Shown: positions 23,419 to 34,410 of the stretch, in pieces
Layout of the letters: every line of letters begins with the position of its first letter
Numbering within the stretch: position 1 is the first letter of the stretch
NCBI GenBank assembly: GCA_037127255.1
Contig: JBANSL010000004.1
Span: 53,408,818 to 53,472,817, forward strand
Length of the DNA: 64,000 nucleotides
Direction: 5' to 3'
DNA from: Persicaria tinctoria
Lineage: Eukaryota > Streptophyta > Magnoliopsida > Caryophyllales > Polygonaceae
Notes under the pieces: model-generated
The model's input: the letters and a program-made list of their open reading frames with translations, nothing else
The model's database searches: none
What the model was told of the DNA's origin: nothing
Translations under genes and position numbers: made by a program

Positions 23419-24441
23419 TAGGGGTGGGCATTACTGGGTATCCGACACGAACCGGATAATCGTGTCGGATACCCGGAACCGTTTAGTTCAAATAGGCCGA
23501 ACCGTGCACGAACCGGTATGAACCGGGTATCCGACACGGTAAAGCTATTCAGATTCGTGTCGGATACCCGTGTTATCCGACACTAACCGTTAGCCTCTTT
23601 TTTTTTTCTCTCTCCCTGGGCCTCGTCGATGGGGTGGTTGTTGCTGCAGCAACAGGTGCTGAGTCTCGGGGTCTCCGACTCCTCCGCCTCCCTCACCCTG
23701 TGACCCTCGACCAGGCCTCCGCCTTCCAGTGCAAGTGCCGCTCCTCCGTCCTCGTCATCCTCCCCGACGGTCGCCGCGAGCTCCGCCTTATCCGCTCCCT
23801 GTAATTCCCCGACGTCCGAATCCAGGGCGGGCAAGTAGGAGTTCGATCGTTTATGGTTCTGACATCGGATGATATTTTTTGGATTTTTAATCCTAGACAA
23901 AGAGAAAGGAGGAGTGAATTGGAGAAGATGAAGAGACTGGAGAGAGTGGTTTGAGAGAACAGAGAAGACGGCGTTATGAAATTGAGAAATTGATGTAGAG
24001 ATGGCACACGCTGATTCTGTTTGTTTAGGGTTTGGTTTGGGCTGGCTGGACTTTTTTTAACTAAGGGGTAAAATTAAGTGGGCTGAGCATTTTAAACGTG
24101 GAAAACAAAAACAAAAAACACTATGCTTGAGGCTCGAACCCGCGCCTTGCCATTCTTCCAACGAGCCTCTACCATCTGGGCTAAATCTTCTTCTTGTTTC
24201 ACTAAACACTTATAAAATATATATTATTTATTTACATGGATGGATATTAAAAAAATAAAAAAAAATAAACGGTTCGTGTCGGGTATCCGACAATGGCATA
24301 CGCCCGATCCGAACAGGAACCGTTTAGTGTCGGGTTTTATCGGTTCGTATCATTATCGTGTCGTGTCTTTTCGGTCTCGTGTTTTTTCGTGTCGTGTTTT
24401 CGTGTCGTAGCAGTCGTGTCGGGTTTTTCTGCACACCCCTA
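23419..24441. mobile_element. Non-autonomous hAT element inside the LINE
   Basis: Ends 'taggggtg' and 'caccccta' are perfect inverted repeats. The 8-bp target duplication 'ggaatctg' is exact at 23411-23418 and 24442-24449. Both subterminal regions are dense in 'cgtgtcgg'/'gtatccgacac' motifs. The centre (23590-23860) is GC-rich and reads like a captured gene start, e.g. 'FQCKCRSSVLVILPDGRRE' on plus, which I cannot assign. A degenerate tRNA-like segment lies at 24125-24185. Confidence 0.95.
24125..24185 (-). repeat. tRNA-like relic inside hAT element
   Basis: Read on minus: 'tagcccagatggtagaggc' (A-box-like) ... 'gcgcgggttcgagcctc' (B-box GGTTCGAGCC). It is a tRNA or tRNA-SINE remnant, unlike tRNA-like types 1 and 2 elsewhere in the window. 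Confidence 0.5.
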
Positions 24442-25103
24442 GGAATCTGGAGGCAGATTTTGAATGTCATAAACGCACTAAGTGAGGCAATGAGTGATGA
24501 AAGCATCTCAAGAAGAAATCTGGAGCAGTATTGCAAACCAGGAGGAAGATTGTCCTGTGCTAGTTTATATCATCTTCTCCGTGACAGATCTGCTGAGGTG
24601 GATTGGGGGGAGTTGATCTGGGGCCGCTTGCAAAGCAAGAAATGGGCCTTTATAGTATGGCTGGCTGCAAGGAAAAAATTACAGACGGGAGAAAAAGTGA
24701 AGCATTTGAAAGGGCCGGAAGCGGCGGAATGTGTGCTGTGTAGAAGTGCAAAAGAGAATGAAGATTATCTCTGGTTTAGCTGCCCTGCAATCCAAGAAGT
24801 TCATAACCTAGTCTTTGATTGGGTTGGAATTCACTGTAGATTCTCATCCATTAGGGACTGGCTGGCTTGGTTTGCCTGTGAGATAGAAAAAGTTCAGAAA
24901 TCGCAGCTCTACCAAGCAAAATGGATGGCATTTGAAGCTTTGGTTTATTTCACCTGGAAGGGGAGGAATGGAGTACTATTCAGACAAGAAGAGTTCCAAC
25001 CCTTAGATTGTGCAGAGTTAGTTATTGCTAGTTGCAGGTCAAGGTTTTCTGCAAGATGGAAACATAAACCACTTATAGAAAGACTTGGCATACAGGGGGT
25101 ATG
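24442..25103 (+). pseudogene. LINE C-terminal zf-RVT region
   Basis: Continuous frame containing 'ESISRRNLEQYCKPGGRLS', 'WGELIWGRLQSKKWAFIVW' and the zinc-binding 'CVLCRSAKENEDYLWFSCP', followed by 'YFTWKGRNGVLFRQEEFQP'. This is the usual C-terminus of LINE ORF2 without RNase H. The open frame of about 220 residues shows this part has no disabling change after the hAT insertion point. Confidence 0.85.
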
Positions 25104-25320
25104 AGAGTAGTGGATTATATAGAGGGGTTGAGGGTAGTGGAATTCGATAGGGGTTAGAGATTAGAGCCAGCTGATGTAGGTGTTGGGCTCTATTTTTAGG
25201 TTGGTATATTGGGATAATTTTTTGGGTTAGGATACCATTTTTCTGTATGACCCTGCATTTGGTCATACCTTTTGTATATTTGGTTTAACCACCACATCTA
25301 TATATTTACCGTTTCAGACA

Positions 25321-25705
25321 ATAAGATTATGAAGTGCACAATTCAGATTATAAAGTCCATAAATAAAATGATAAAGTGCAAGAATAAAATGACGACGTGT
25401 ATAATGAATAATAATATGAAGTGCACAATTAAGATTATAAAGTGCATAAATAAAATGATAAAGTATAAAAATAAGATCATGAAGTGCATGAATGAAACAC
25501 ACGATGGTCTTTTGAAATCTATGTGTTGATTTTGCTCTATTACTTTTGAGAGAACTATGGAACGATTTATGCAAAAAGAAGTGATTTTGAAACCGATTTT
25601 TTTATGTACAACAATTTCAAATTAAAGTGCATAATTAAGATTAAAAAATGTTTAATTAAGGTTAAAAAGTGCATAACTAAGATTAATATAATGTGCATGA
25701 TTAAC
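25321..25705. repeat. 21-bp-period TGCA array, right half
   Basis: Units 'gtgcataaataaaatgata', 'gtgcaagaataaaatgacg' and 'gtgcacaattaagattata' recur at 21 bp. After a gap at 25505-25620, more units ('gtgcataattaagattaaa') follow to 25700. These spacers do not resemble the 'cacagttgcacaaa' spacers of the arrays at 51.6 and 57.4 kb. Confidence 0.8.
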
Positions 25706-25738
25706 AATTTGGTATTGTTGTGATCTTGTCTATTATGT

Positions 25739-25806
25739 AACCTATGTGGGATTCGAACCCAAATCTTTGTGCATACGCACATCGCTATACCAATTAAGCT
25801 AATAGC
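25739..25806 (-). repeat. tRNA-like sequence, type 1 (right arm)
   Basis: Read on minus it gives 'ttagcttaattggtatagcg', 'atgtgcgtatgcacaaag' and 'tgggttcgaatcccacatag'. The B-box is intact, and the outer pairing cctat/atagg is visible. With 20825-20896 it forms an inverted pair around the array. Confidence 0.75.
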
Positions 25807-26186
25807 TAGGCCAAAAATATTCTATCATAGTTGTAAGAATCAAGCAAATAAGTAGTATTTTTCGTTTATAAATCAGAGTTACCCTACTGAGCACATGAAA
25901 ATGGAAACAAGTTGCCCTGTGCAATTAACTTAGGTACGTACCTTTGAAATGGCATCAGGATCACCTACATAAAGCACCAGTATGGTCAGCTTAACAGAAT
26001 TAACTTAATAATGAACTGTGCAAATTGACAAACAACTGGTATGCATCTGGTTGTAGATATCACAAACAATTACACACACACAGAAATTGCATAAAAAACG
26101 CTCTAAAACAATGAAGAAAAAAATTTAGAGCAAGAGCTACAAAAGACGGGAAATTAATTAGAAAACAACAGAGGTGTGAAACGAAC

Positions 26187-26432
26187 CTTCAGGGGCCTGA
26201 GCGATGTTGGCAAAGACAGAATCCATAGGAAGGGGATAGAACGACTTGATATAGAGCTTGTAGTGGTAGACTAGGTTCCGATCTAAATTGACTAAAATGC
26301 AAATCCAAAGCTCGACATAGAAAACAAACAACAACATATGAAGATGGAACAAACTGAAAAAGGAATTAGGGGTCTTACCCTAAGGATGGGACCTTTAGGG
26401 GTCTTAGCGATGTTGGCGAAGATAGAATCCAC
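26187..26432 (-). pseudogene. Captured aspartate aminotransferase first exon, in two copies
   Basis: On minus, 26226-26187 reads 'LPMDSVFANIAQAPE' followed by a possible splice site (gaag|gttcg). 26432-26379 reads 'VDSIFANIAKTPKGPIL' followed by gtaag. Both match the N-terminus of plant cytosolic aspartate aminotransferase (M-[DN]-S-V-F-x-N-[IV]-x-[RK]-A-P-E-D-P-I-L-G-V), an enzyme that interconverts aspartate and oxaloacetate with pyridoxal phosphate. The second copy has lost the start ATG (GTG). Nothing of the catalytic domain is present. The two copies are about 190 bp apart, so a duplication followed capture, or two captures occurred. Confidence 0.7.
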
Positions 26433-26552
26433 ATGAAGGGGAAAGAGCGAATTGATCGCGCTGCAAAGCTTCTAGTTCTCAAATGAAGGTGGGTGGTAGT
26501 TGTTGCTTTCGAACAGACACTTTGTTTGGGATTTTCCAACAAAGGCACAAGG

Positions 26553-26622
26553 AGAGGTAGAAGGAGGAAGACGGAGCGACGAAGAAGAGGAGAGAATAGA
26601 GGAGAGAGAAGATCCATGGCTT
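26553..26622 (-). pseudogene. Captured exon or 5' region shared with element C
   Basis: On minus: 'KPWIFSLLYSLLFFVAPSSS' continues 'FYL'. Element C has 'KPWIFSLLYALLFFIAPSSS' on plus at about 60289-60350. Both lie just inside a terminal inverted repeat and point away from it. The protein family is not recognised, and it may be a 5' leader rather than a coding exon. Confidence 0.5.
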
Positions 26623-26776
26623 GTGGCTCTTCCCCATCTTCGATCTGACAATGAAACGGATATAGCGATGGAGACTTTGGGGGAAAGAGCACAGAAGAGA
26701 ATTTTTTTTACACGCGTGTTAGGTTTTCTACTAAAAGACAAATTTTACACCTTAAGGTCATTTTACACTTTAACTT

Positions 26777-26791
26777 CTATATATATGTGTG

Positions 26792-26859
<68 letters not shown>
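26777..26859. repeat. (TA)n(GT)n(TA)n microsatellite
   Basis: Lies between the right end of element E and the left end of element D. Confidence 0.95.
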
Positions 26860-26862
<3 letters not shown>

Positions 26863-28397
26863 AATGGATTAATTGTTCACACCCCTTAGGGTGTACTTTG
26901 TGCACAATTGTGGGCTATTGATCGGATGTGGATGGATGACTGAGATTAAAAGGTTTTTTTTTCTTTTTTTTAGGTAAAATCTAGCAGGCCCCATACATAA
27001 TAAATTCCAATAACCTTGTCATGTGCGTGAGATACAATCTCTTATTCTCTTTAATTACCTAAACCTAGCCCCCATTTTTTTCAATCAGTGTTTGTGCAGA
27101 GCCCCCATTTTTTTCAATTAGTTGGTGCAGATCTAAGGAGAAAGGCCATTCTTGGGCGATCGGCAATGATGAAAGGCGATGTTTGGCGAAGAGGCGAGAG
27201 GGAGAAGGTCGGCGGCGGTGAAACGAAAGGCGATGGCCGACGATGAGGTTTCCGCCTTGATCGATCAGATCGCCTTGGTCCTCGATCGATTTCGGATCTA
27301 CATCCCTCAATTGGCGGCGATGAAGGGAGAAGGTTGTATTTCGTTTCCATCCCTACTATAAATAATTTGTTTGTGCTTCCATCTCTTTAATTTCACCCTT
27401 ATCAACTCAATCTTCTTTCTAATTAATTCGTTATATTCATCAATATGTATTCTTCTTCTTCGTTCTGAACCCATGGGCAGACGTGGCAAGGTGGAGGCGA
27501 GGAGGTGGAGATCGAGCAGCGCGGTGGTGGCAATGTCGGCACTCGACGCCGGTGAAGAGGAAGGTGAACCGGTGAAGGCGATAGAATATGACGCTTCGTT
27601 TTTTTAGGGGGAGGGGGGTGTGTGGCAGGAATTGATTAATTTCCTGCTTTATACGGGTAAAAATGAAGAATTATTCAGACATATGTGTCGAATCTATTGT
27701 ATGGTTTTCACGATGCATAATTTCATTCATTATTCGTCAATTATTTAGTCGAATGTGTCGATTTTTGTTTACTAGTGATAATGAGTTGTCAATTATTCGG
27801 TGAAATCTGATACATTATTCGTTAGACTATGGAGTATTCGGTTTGATAAACAAACAACATCAAATAAAACATTATTCGTTGAAATGTGAGACATTATTCG
27901 GTAAAATATGAAACATTATTCGTATTAATTGTAAGTATTATTTAGGGATTTGAGGTTTCTTTTATCTGAAATTGATTGACAAAAAAAACACTATTCGGTA
28001 GCATGTGACAAATTATTCAATGGAAGTGGTAATTTTTTATTTGAACTAAATGAAAAAAAAAAGATAAAAGAACATTATTCAGTAGGAAACGAAACATTAT
28101 TTAGTGGAATCGTCAAATCTTTAGAACGAGCTATGTATCATATGGGTTTAACAAAACCATTTATTCTTAAAGAAAACATTTTTTTCACAACAAAAAAAAA
28201 AGCAGGGTGGAGGGGGATTTGTGCAACACGCTTCAACTAGAAGAAAGTGGAGTTTTTTTTTTGCCATGTGGGTCCCACTATATTAAAAAGAAAAATAAAA
28301 AATTCCTTTTAATCACGTCCTTTCATCTTCTTTCAATCAAAGGCTCAAATTTGTGTACAAGGTACACTTTAAAAGGTGTGCACTCTGGAACCACTCC
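26860..28397. mobile_element. TIR element D in a (TA)n tract, with captured leader
   Basis: Left end 'gggaatggattaattgttca' + 'cacaccccttagggtgtac'. The inverted right end is 'gtacactttaaaaggtgtgc' + 'actctggaaccactcc'. (TA)n lies on both sides. The interior has a GC-rich region 27120-27600 with the frame 'MADDEVSALIDQIALVLDRF' (27238 on), which looks like a captured first exon I cannot name, and an ATTATTCG-motif array. No transposase is present. Confidence 0.65.
27790..28115. repeat. ~22-bp-period 'cattattcg' array
   Basis: Units 'cattattcgttgaaatgtga', 'cattattcggtaaaatatga' and 'cattattcgtattaattgt' are spaced 22 bp apart at 27870-27935. Degenerate copies are scattered from 27660 to 28110. 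Only the 'attattcg' anchor is kept, the same style of decay as the TGCAC arrays but with a different anchor. Confidence 0.7.
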
Positions 28398-29027
28398 ATA
28401 TATATATATACTATTCATGGAGATTCAAATTTATTACATTTTATATTTATAAAAACTCGATTTTTCTTTTTCAAATTAACTTTTATATTTATTTATATTG
28501 TATATTATTCAGTCTAATCGGTAATATTTGATTTTTTTTAATTTTTCAACATATTTTTAAAAAGCTAAAATAACTTAATTAAATTGTTATACTCATTAGT
28601 CATTATTAATCCGCATGAAATAATTTCACATAGTTAATTAAAAATTTATTATTTTATAGAGTTTTAAATTTTATTCAAAATAATGAGTAATAGTGAAAAT
28701 CAAATATTTTAGATCAAGGGTAGTATATAATTACAAGCGCTCGAGCTTTAGATGACATTTTCTAATAAGTATAGATCCCAAAAAGAACAACTTTCTAATC
28801 ACATATTTAAATTTAGATTTTGAAGTTATTATAAAGTCATCAAAATACGATTTTTTTTATTAAATAATGAAAACAATTGACAAACCCAAAATTGACCCAA
28901 TTTGACTTAAAATCTGGTCAAACCGGGTTAGAGTTAACCCGGATCTACTCGAGACCCGTTATATTCGGAATCCGTTATACCTGAAATCCAATATGATTCA
29001 ACCCGAATTATCTGTTTGACAAGTCTA
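28398..29027. other. AT-rich spacer, nothing recognised
   Basis: Starts in a short (TA)n run bordering element D. No coding or repeat structure seen. Confidence 0.5.
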
Positions 29028-30480
29028 ATGGGTAGGTTATTGTGTAAAATATTCTTAAAGTGTAAAAAAACCTAAGTTTAAGTTTTTTTTCATTTAGTGA
29101 ACACGGGCCTTATTTAAACAAAAAAGAAAAAAAGAGGTATCTCCTTCCACCTCCATGGAGAAAACCCAATTTGTGTAGATGGGGCTTGCCCCACGCGCCT
29201 CCACCATCTCCACTAGATCCTCCTTTGTTCAGCCTCCGCCAACGCCTTAACCAATCCGAGTACCCTCGACCTTGGCGGTTTTTGTGGGCGTGGTCGGCTT
29301 GCCTGCCATGGCTCCCTCGTCGTCCGTCTCGTCTCCTCTATCTCATCTTCCTCCTCTGGCCTCCGTCGGCGCCGGTATTTGTCCCCCCCCCCCCCTCTTG
29401 AATCCATCCTCCTCCTCTTGTTGTGTGGAGTTGTCAATCAATTTGTGCTGGATTCCTGGTCTCTTTCCCTTGTCCGATCTAGTTTCTCGTTCGGTCCATG
29501 TCAGGGTATCGAGTCTCCTTTTTGTGTAAAATTATTATGGGGCTTTTTCGATTTTTCGACTTCTGGTGCTCTTCCATGTCGTATCCGTCATTTTGGAACC
29601 TCCATCGGTGATCTCTTGGTGGTTATCGGGCTGTTTCTGGTGGCCCTCGTCCCAATCAGTTGATTTTGGCTGCTGCCCTCCCTCATCGGCGCTCCTCCGG
29701 CTAGTAGTTGTGGCCTGGCGGTGGTGCTAGCCTCGCCTCCTGCCGCTATTGTTTGGCCTCTCATGTCGTTGTGTGTGGTGTCAGAATTCTTGGCGTGCAA
29801 GTTGAGATTTCGTCCTTACACGCCAAGCATGTCAATTTTTTTTTTAAAAAAAAGATTATACAGTGTATATTTTTATACTGTATAAAAAGTGAAAACCTTA
29901 TCCTTTTGGGTTTTATCAAGAACCCGATTCGTGTTCTTGATTTTGTGCCCAAAGGGTTATGAGTAGAACCACCCGAAAGGGTTTGAGTAAATCCCACAAG
30001 GGCTGATCGATACTTTTGTAGGTGAAAGCTTGATGACGTTTTGTTCGAGCAGTTTGCGGCTCTGCTTCCGATGTTTCTAGGAGATCTTCTGCTTGGTTGG
30101 GGGGCGTGGAGTCTATAGTCGGGTCTGGCAGGGCTCGAGGTGGTGCGCTCAAGGCGAATCCGTATTCGGGATTGAGTTTTCCTTGGAGCTCGTCTGCACT
30201 ACCCACAGGAGTTAGTGTCCTGCTGTACTACTGGCCCGCGGTGCTACTATTCGGTGGTGCTTGGCTGCGTTCTTCGGTGGCTTCCTCAGCTCTTTCGCCG
30301 TCCCATTTCCACTTCTTTTATCAGTAATTTCTTCTCCTTTTCCTCTTTCGCCGTCCCATTTCTAGGGTGTCTATGGCCCTCAATGTCGTATTTTTCGATA
30401 TCGGGGAGGCTTCGGACTCGTTGAAGACTAATGGCCCTGATGGGGCCACTCATTTGAAAAAGGTTAATCAAAATTGTAAT
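29028..30480. mobile_element. Possible MULE-like element with only the left end seen
   Basis: 'gtgtaaaatattcttaaagt' + 'gtaaaa' at 29041-29066 matches the terminal core of elements E/A/B/C. It is followed by a captured-looking GC-rich region at 29125-29800 (Ser/Pro-rich frames on both strands, none recognised) and another coding-like stretch at 30050-30430. An inverted partner of the left end was not found, so boundaries are uncertain. Confidence 0.4.
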
Positions 30481-31214
30481 TTTCCCTCATTTGCTCGGTT
30501 ATTACTCACAGAACTTTGACAAGTTCAGATTGAGCAATTTCCCCCCATTTTCAAGGTTTTCTATAGACAACAATCTAAAATACATCAATGGAGCAGGCCC
30601 AGTTTAGATGATTGATGTTAGTTTAGGAATTAGGGTTAGGTATTTATAAATTGAACCAACTCATATTCTATTCGTTTCTAATAGAATGTAATGCATGTCT
30701 CTTCCCTGATTCCTTTCCCCTCTATACACAAAAACTAATATGTATAATTGTTTGCGTACCGGTTAACTGCAAATTGGACTTGTTTATCACTTTTCTGCGC
30801 AGGGGATTGATTATATTCACCATCTGGTTAATGCTACTGTAAATAAGAGACTCAAAATGTGGGGAAAATACTGCCTTAATCATTGATTTGTTGTCCCGAT
30901 AGCTTTTCATTGCCTGATAAGGTTGGCTTCTTTCGAAGACCTATTGGTTATTACTAGAGGAATGATCAAGTCCAATACACAAGAGCTCACAACCACGGTT
31001 CACACCAAGGCCCATATAAATGAAGAAGAGCAAGAAGAAACTAATCCGTCAAAGGAAACTGATCTGTCATCTAGCTCATATGAAGCTTCTACGTTTTTGG
31101 AATTCACTCTGCTATGTAGTCTATAAAGACAACAATGTAATACAATTCAAAATCAATAAAAAAAAGAATACACCACACCAAGAACAATGATGGGTATCCA
31201 CGTTCTCTGACATT
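30481..31214. other. LTR-like, unassigned
   Basis: Contains a TATA-like 'gtatttataaattgaacc' (about 30630), 'aacaatgtaatacaattcaa' and 'aatcaataaaaaaaagaata', in the layout of a Copia LTR on plus. No repeat partner was found. It borders a Copia gag that lies on the opposite strand. Confidence 0.35.
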
Positions 31215-33700
31215 CAGACTGGTATAAGAGCCAGGTTAACTAGATCAGGGGTGTAATGGTGGGTTACAGTAGATTCTGGAAACCAATTCGTGGTTGTGTT
31301 GTGTGCTTGGAAAGATCGGGGAGGAGGAGGTTTGAACGAGCGATCAAACATGCTCCAATAGAGAGCGGCAGTGTGACCCTTCTTCTCGCTCAACTGACAG
31401 ATGGTCTAGTATTGGGGGCTCCTTGAAGGTGTCGTATCCTCCATGACCACCACGGGAGGTAGTCCGTCCTCCCCTGCTATCTCGACCACCCCTAGAATTG
31501 GAGTCTCTATCGCGACCTCTTCTTCCCGAAGAGGTGAGGTAAAGTTCTAGATTTTGCTCAGAGCCTGGGTTAGCCGGGTTGGAAGTAGCATCGGGAAGGA
31601 GGGACGTATTGTTGCGTTTGATGCGTCCTTCTTGAAGAAGAAGAAGATATGTGAAGGAGGAAAAACCTGTCGTTGATCCGTCAAAGTAAAATCAAACTTA
31701 TAACTAGTATAGCAATAAACAAGAGGTCTATCCCACAGGAAAATTCACTATTCAAGTGTGATTTAGATGCCAATCAAGTAACCAAAAGGGGGGGTTTTAT
31801 GAGTGAAAAAGATCCGCCTTTAATCAAAGCGGATTGAAGAAAGCAAAGTAAATGAATTTGATTCAAACAATTATGAGAAGTAGTTCTACGTACAATTTTC
31901 CACTTTATTTGGTTGAAGCGATCCTTGTAACTTCTTCTTGTCCTATTAAGGTTTCCTATGAATGCCCTTGTCCCGACCAAATATAGTTATTAGTCCAACC
32001 AGTCCTAGCAACCATTATCAATCGAACAATCCCTAAAAATGGATTTAACCCAATTGATAGCTTTAAGTTAAGAGATTAGTCAAGGTATTTGCAGTCCCTA
32101 AAGAGGGATTTAACAACACATTCAAATTCCTACTCATTCAATTAGTTCAACCAACCCTAAAGGAACAAGTTTGCCACTTAGGTTAAGGTTCACAACCAGA
32201 AATCTACAAAACCTTAGCAATTGAATTGATCTAACTAGTTGGCCAGACAAGATAGAACAAAACAATAAACAATCAAGCACAAAGAAGTTGAAGCATTCAA
32301 ATATAGGAAACAAGGAACGAGAATTAGAAACTCACAATCAATCCAAATAAAGCTTCAAATTGCAGGCAGAATAGATGAGTTTAGTTCCTCATGGAAGACA
32401 TTACTCAAATCTCTAAAGTGTCTGATGAACGAAAGAATAGAATAGAAGTTGTGAAAATAACATAAAACTCGGCCTTATAAAAGTCTAGGCGGCCACACAA
32501 AAGGAAAACACAAAACTAGGGTTTTTAATTAAAACGGCGTCGCGCTGGCAACACGTGCTGCGGCCGCGGCCGTGGCTTCATTCATCCCCGCTGCAAATTG
32601 ATTGGCCGCGGCATGGTTGTTGCGGCCGCAGCCAAGGGCCTTTCACGGAATATCTATCCCGAATTTGCTCTTTTTGTCAGCCGAAAAGTTGTAGTTCTCT
32701 GAAAGAGCTTTCCAACGCATGGTCATAATAGTCAATCGGACAACCGAGGCCTCCAGAAAGTGCAAAACAAGTTCAGCATGTCTGCGACAACTTCTGCAGA
32801 CTTGTTCTTCGTTTAGGTCCGCTTCTTCTTCTCAGGACCTCTTGAGATCTACAGGTAAGCTTCTCCGACCAACTAGACATTCTCATCTAATGCGTTAACA
32901 ACTTCTGTCTCATCATCGGATCCACGATTACTTGAAATAATCAATAAAAGTGTGTAGATTCCGACTCGACTAACACAGATAGAAAATATGCAAATTGTAC
33001 TTAATCCATCCATGAAATGCAACTTAAATAAGCTAAATGCAACCTATTATGCTTACCTAAATGCATGCTATCAATATGTTAAAACCTGGTGAGGAGGGGG
33101 CATCACGAGCTGCATAATGAGTGTGGACACCATGACATCAAAGTCAAATCCAAGTCCGGCAAGGAGATGTGCTATGAATTCGTCGTTGCCGATGGTTTGC
33201 CCAACCACTTGAATTTGATGAACCCGAGCAGAAGCTCGGTTGAAGTAGTCAATGTTTGTCTCATCAACACCTTTCTTTAACCGAGCAAGATGAAGCCGAG
33301 TTTGAACCACCTGGGTGCCAGAGAAAGAAGCGTAGAGATGATGGAGGCGATCCCAAACTTGCTTCGTCGTTTCGCCATCTAGAATTTGCGTCATAATTGG
33401 TTTGGTGATGGAGGCGGAGAGGATGGTAACGATTAACTGATCTTTGGTCTGCCATTCCTCAATCTAGGCCATGTTGTCAGCGCCGGGAGAAGGACAAGCG
33501 AAAGAGCCTTCAACAAAGCCGATCAACCTCTGAGAACGAAGGTAAGGAGTAATTTGTTTGACCCATGTGGGAATGTTTGTGGGGGATAGTTTGATAGTTA
33601 TTAGGGTAGAGAAATTTGGGAGAGGTGGGTTGGATTGAGATAATGAAACCTGAGAAAGTTGGTTTAGAGGTTGTAAATGGGTTTTAACAAATGCCTTTTG
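31215..33700 (-). pseudogene. Ty1/Copia gag to protease start, split by a solo LTR
   Basis: Minus frame before the insertion: 'WVKQITPYLRSQRLIGFVEG', 'TKQVWDRLHHLYASFSGTQ', 'HLARLKKGVDETNIDYFNR' and 'DEFIAHLLAGLGFDFDVMVS', the UBN2/Copia gag domain. After the LTR: 'LLLLQEGRIKRNNTSLLP', the Arg/Gly-rich 'GRRGRDRDSNSRGGRDSRG', a damaged zinc knuckle ('CQLSEKKGHTAALYW', second and last Cys lost) and the protease start 'NWFPESTVTHHYTPDL', where the D-S-G active site is gone. Several frameshifts. It encodes capsid protein of a retrotransposon and is non-functional. Confidence 0.85.
31652..33073 (-). repeat. Solo LTR, Tat/Athila-like, with 5-bp target duplication
   Basis: 1422 bp, plus-strand ends TGAAGG...GCTATCA, flanked by ATATG at 31647-31651 and 33074-33078. 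The gag frame it interrupts is readable on both sides. Minus orientation is inferred from similarity to the polypurine-linked LTR at 13105 (U3 side) and the PBS-linked U5 at 14929. It contains a TATA-like 'cttataaaag' (about 32476) and a GC-rich block 32560-32640. Confidence 0.92.
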
Positions 33701-34331
33701 AAGGACATTATGTTCTGCAACAATAAGTTATATTTGACGAGTGTCACTTTGTCAGTCTTGTCTTATTAGCAGCCAAATACTCTATTATGTGCTCTTTAAG
33801 GTTTGTAACCCCTAATCAGTCTCCAACATTTAACTAACCATTCATTGAAGAACATTCAGCAAAATTATGTAACAAACAAATAACTTCTATGTACTCGCTC
33901 ATAAACTATTTTCATGCCATCGTCATAACGATGTTGCAAGTTGTAACCCAAATTTTGCATCCATCATTGACATACAGTGAAAATTTTAATACTCCATATT
34001 TCTGAAGTGGTAGTTGCAGTTGTTTCATGGCATGATAACATAGTAGTTATTTCACATGACAGTGATTTCCATATTTCTGAAATGGTAGTTGTAGTTGTTT
34101 CACAGTGTTAAACCCTCTTCAGTGGCTATACATTACTTGAAAGACGTCATTAATTATCAAGAGAGGGCACAACAGAAAAACTTCTTATGTATCACATGTC
34201 ATTGAAAGGGTACTTCATTTCTGGTACAACCCCCTCAATCTTGTATCTTTCTGTATGCATACTCTATTCATTATTACTGCTAGATATAAACCTTGAGGAA
34301 GTAGAATTGAAGTAGATATATTTTAACATTT
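33701..34331. other. Spacer, possibly Copia leader/LTR, not assignable
   Basis: Upstream of the Copia gag on minus, so its LTR and PBS would be expected here, but neither was recognised. A partial direct repeat 'tccatatttctgaagtggta'/'tccatatttctgaaatggta' occurs at about 33991 and 34068. Confidence 0.4.
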
Positions 34332-34410
34332 AGATCCATAAGCTCAAATAGGAAAGAGTGCCTGGCCGATTGTTGCTCAGGAGGTTGGTGGTTCGACTCC
34401 ACCTGGATCT
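34332..34410 (+). repeat. tRNA-like sequence, type 2
   Basis: 'agatcca' and 'tggatct' form a perfect 7-bp acceptor-like stem. 'ggtggttcgactccacc' is a perfect T-arm with B-box GGTTCGACTCC. D-arm region 'aagctcaaataggaaagag'. The anticodon region is not canonical, with too many bases between arms. A second copy lies inverted at 53255-53333. GTGCA/TTATTTATG units like those of the 39.9-kb array follow at 34455-34515. Confidence 0.7.

Larger units (their letters stand above)
21210..25317 (+). mobile_element. L1-type LINE (third), 5'-truncated, with 16-bp target duplication
   Basis: Flanked by 'acaataagattatgaa' at 21194-21209 and 25318-25333. It starts in the endonuclease C-terminus ('WNNRQMGADRIERKLDR'), runs through RT, is interrupted by hAT 23419-24441, resumes in the zf-RVT region and ends with a non-coding tail near 25317 without a long poly-A. 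It lacks RNase H, unlike the LINE at 11850. Because it sits inside the cassette of element E, it is younger than E. Confidence 0.9.
20375..26777. mobile_element. MULE-like element E with captured exons
   Basis: The left end 'aaatgtaaaatgtccttaag' + 'gtgtaaaa' is matched by the inverted right end 'ttttacaccttaaggtcatt' + 'ttacacttt' (26744-26772). The core 'CTTAA[GC]GTGTAAAA' is shared with elements A, B and C. The interior, after removal of LINE 21210-25317, holds a tRNA-like pair around a 21-bp array (20825-25806) and aspartate aminotransferase 5' exon copies (26187-26432). No transposase remains. It is bordered by microsatellites on both sides, so a target duplication cannot be read. The Mutator assignment is inference from long TIRs and exon capture. 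Confidence 0.65.

Noticed and set aside
31219..31232. 'tggtataagagcca', which looks like a tRNA-iMet primer-binding site on plus
   Set aside because: On minus the same bases continue the Copia protease frame (…TPDLVNLAL), so the similarity to TGGTATCAGAGCC is probably coincidental. The LTR-like sequence to its left leaves some doubt.
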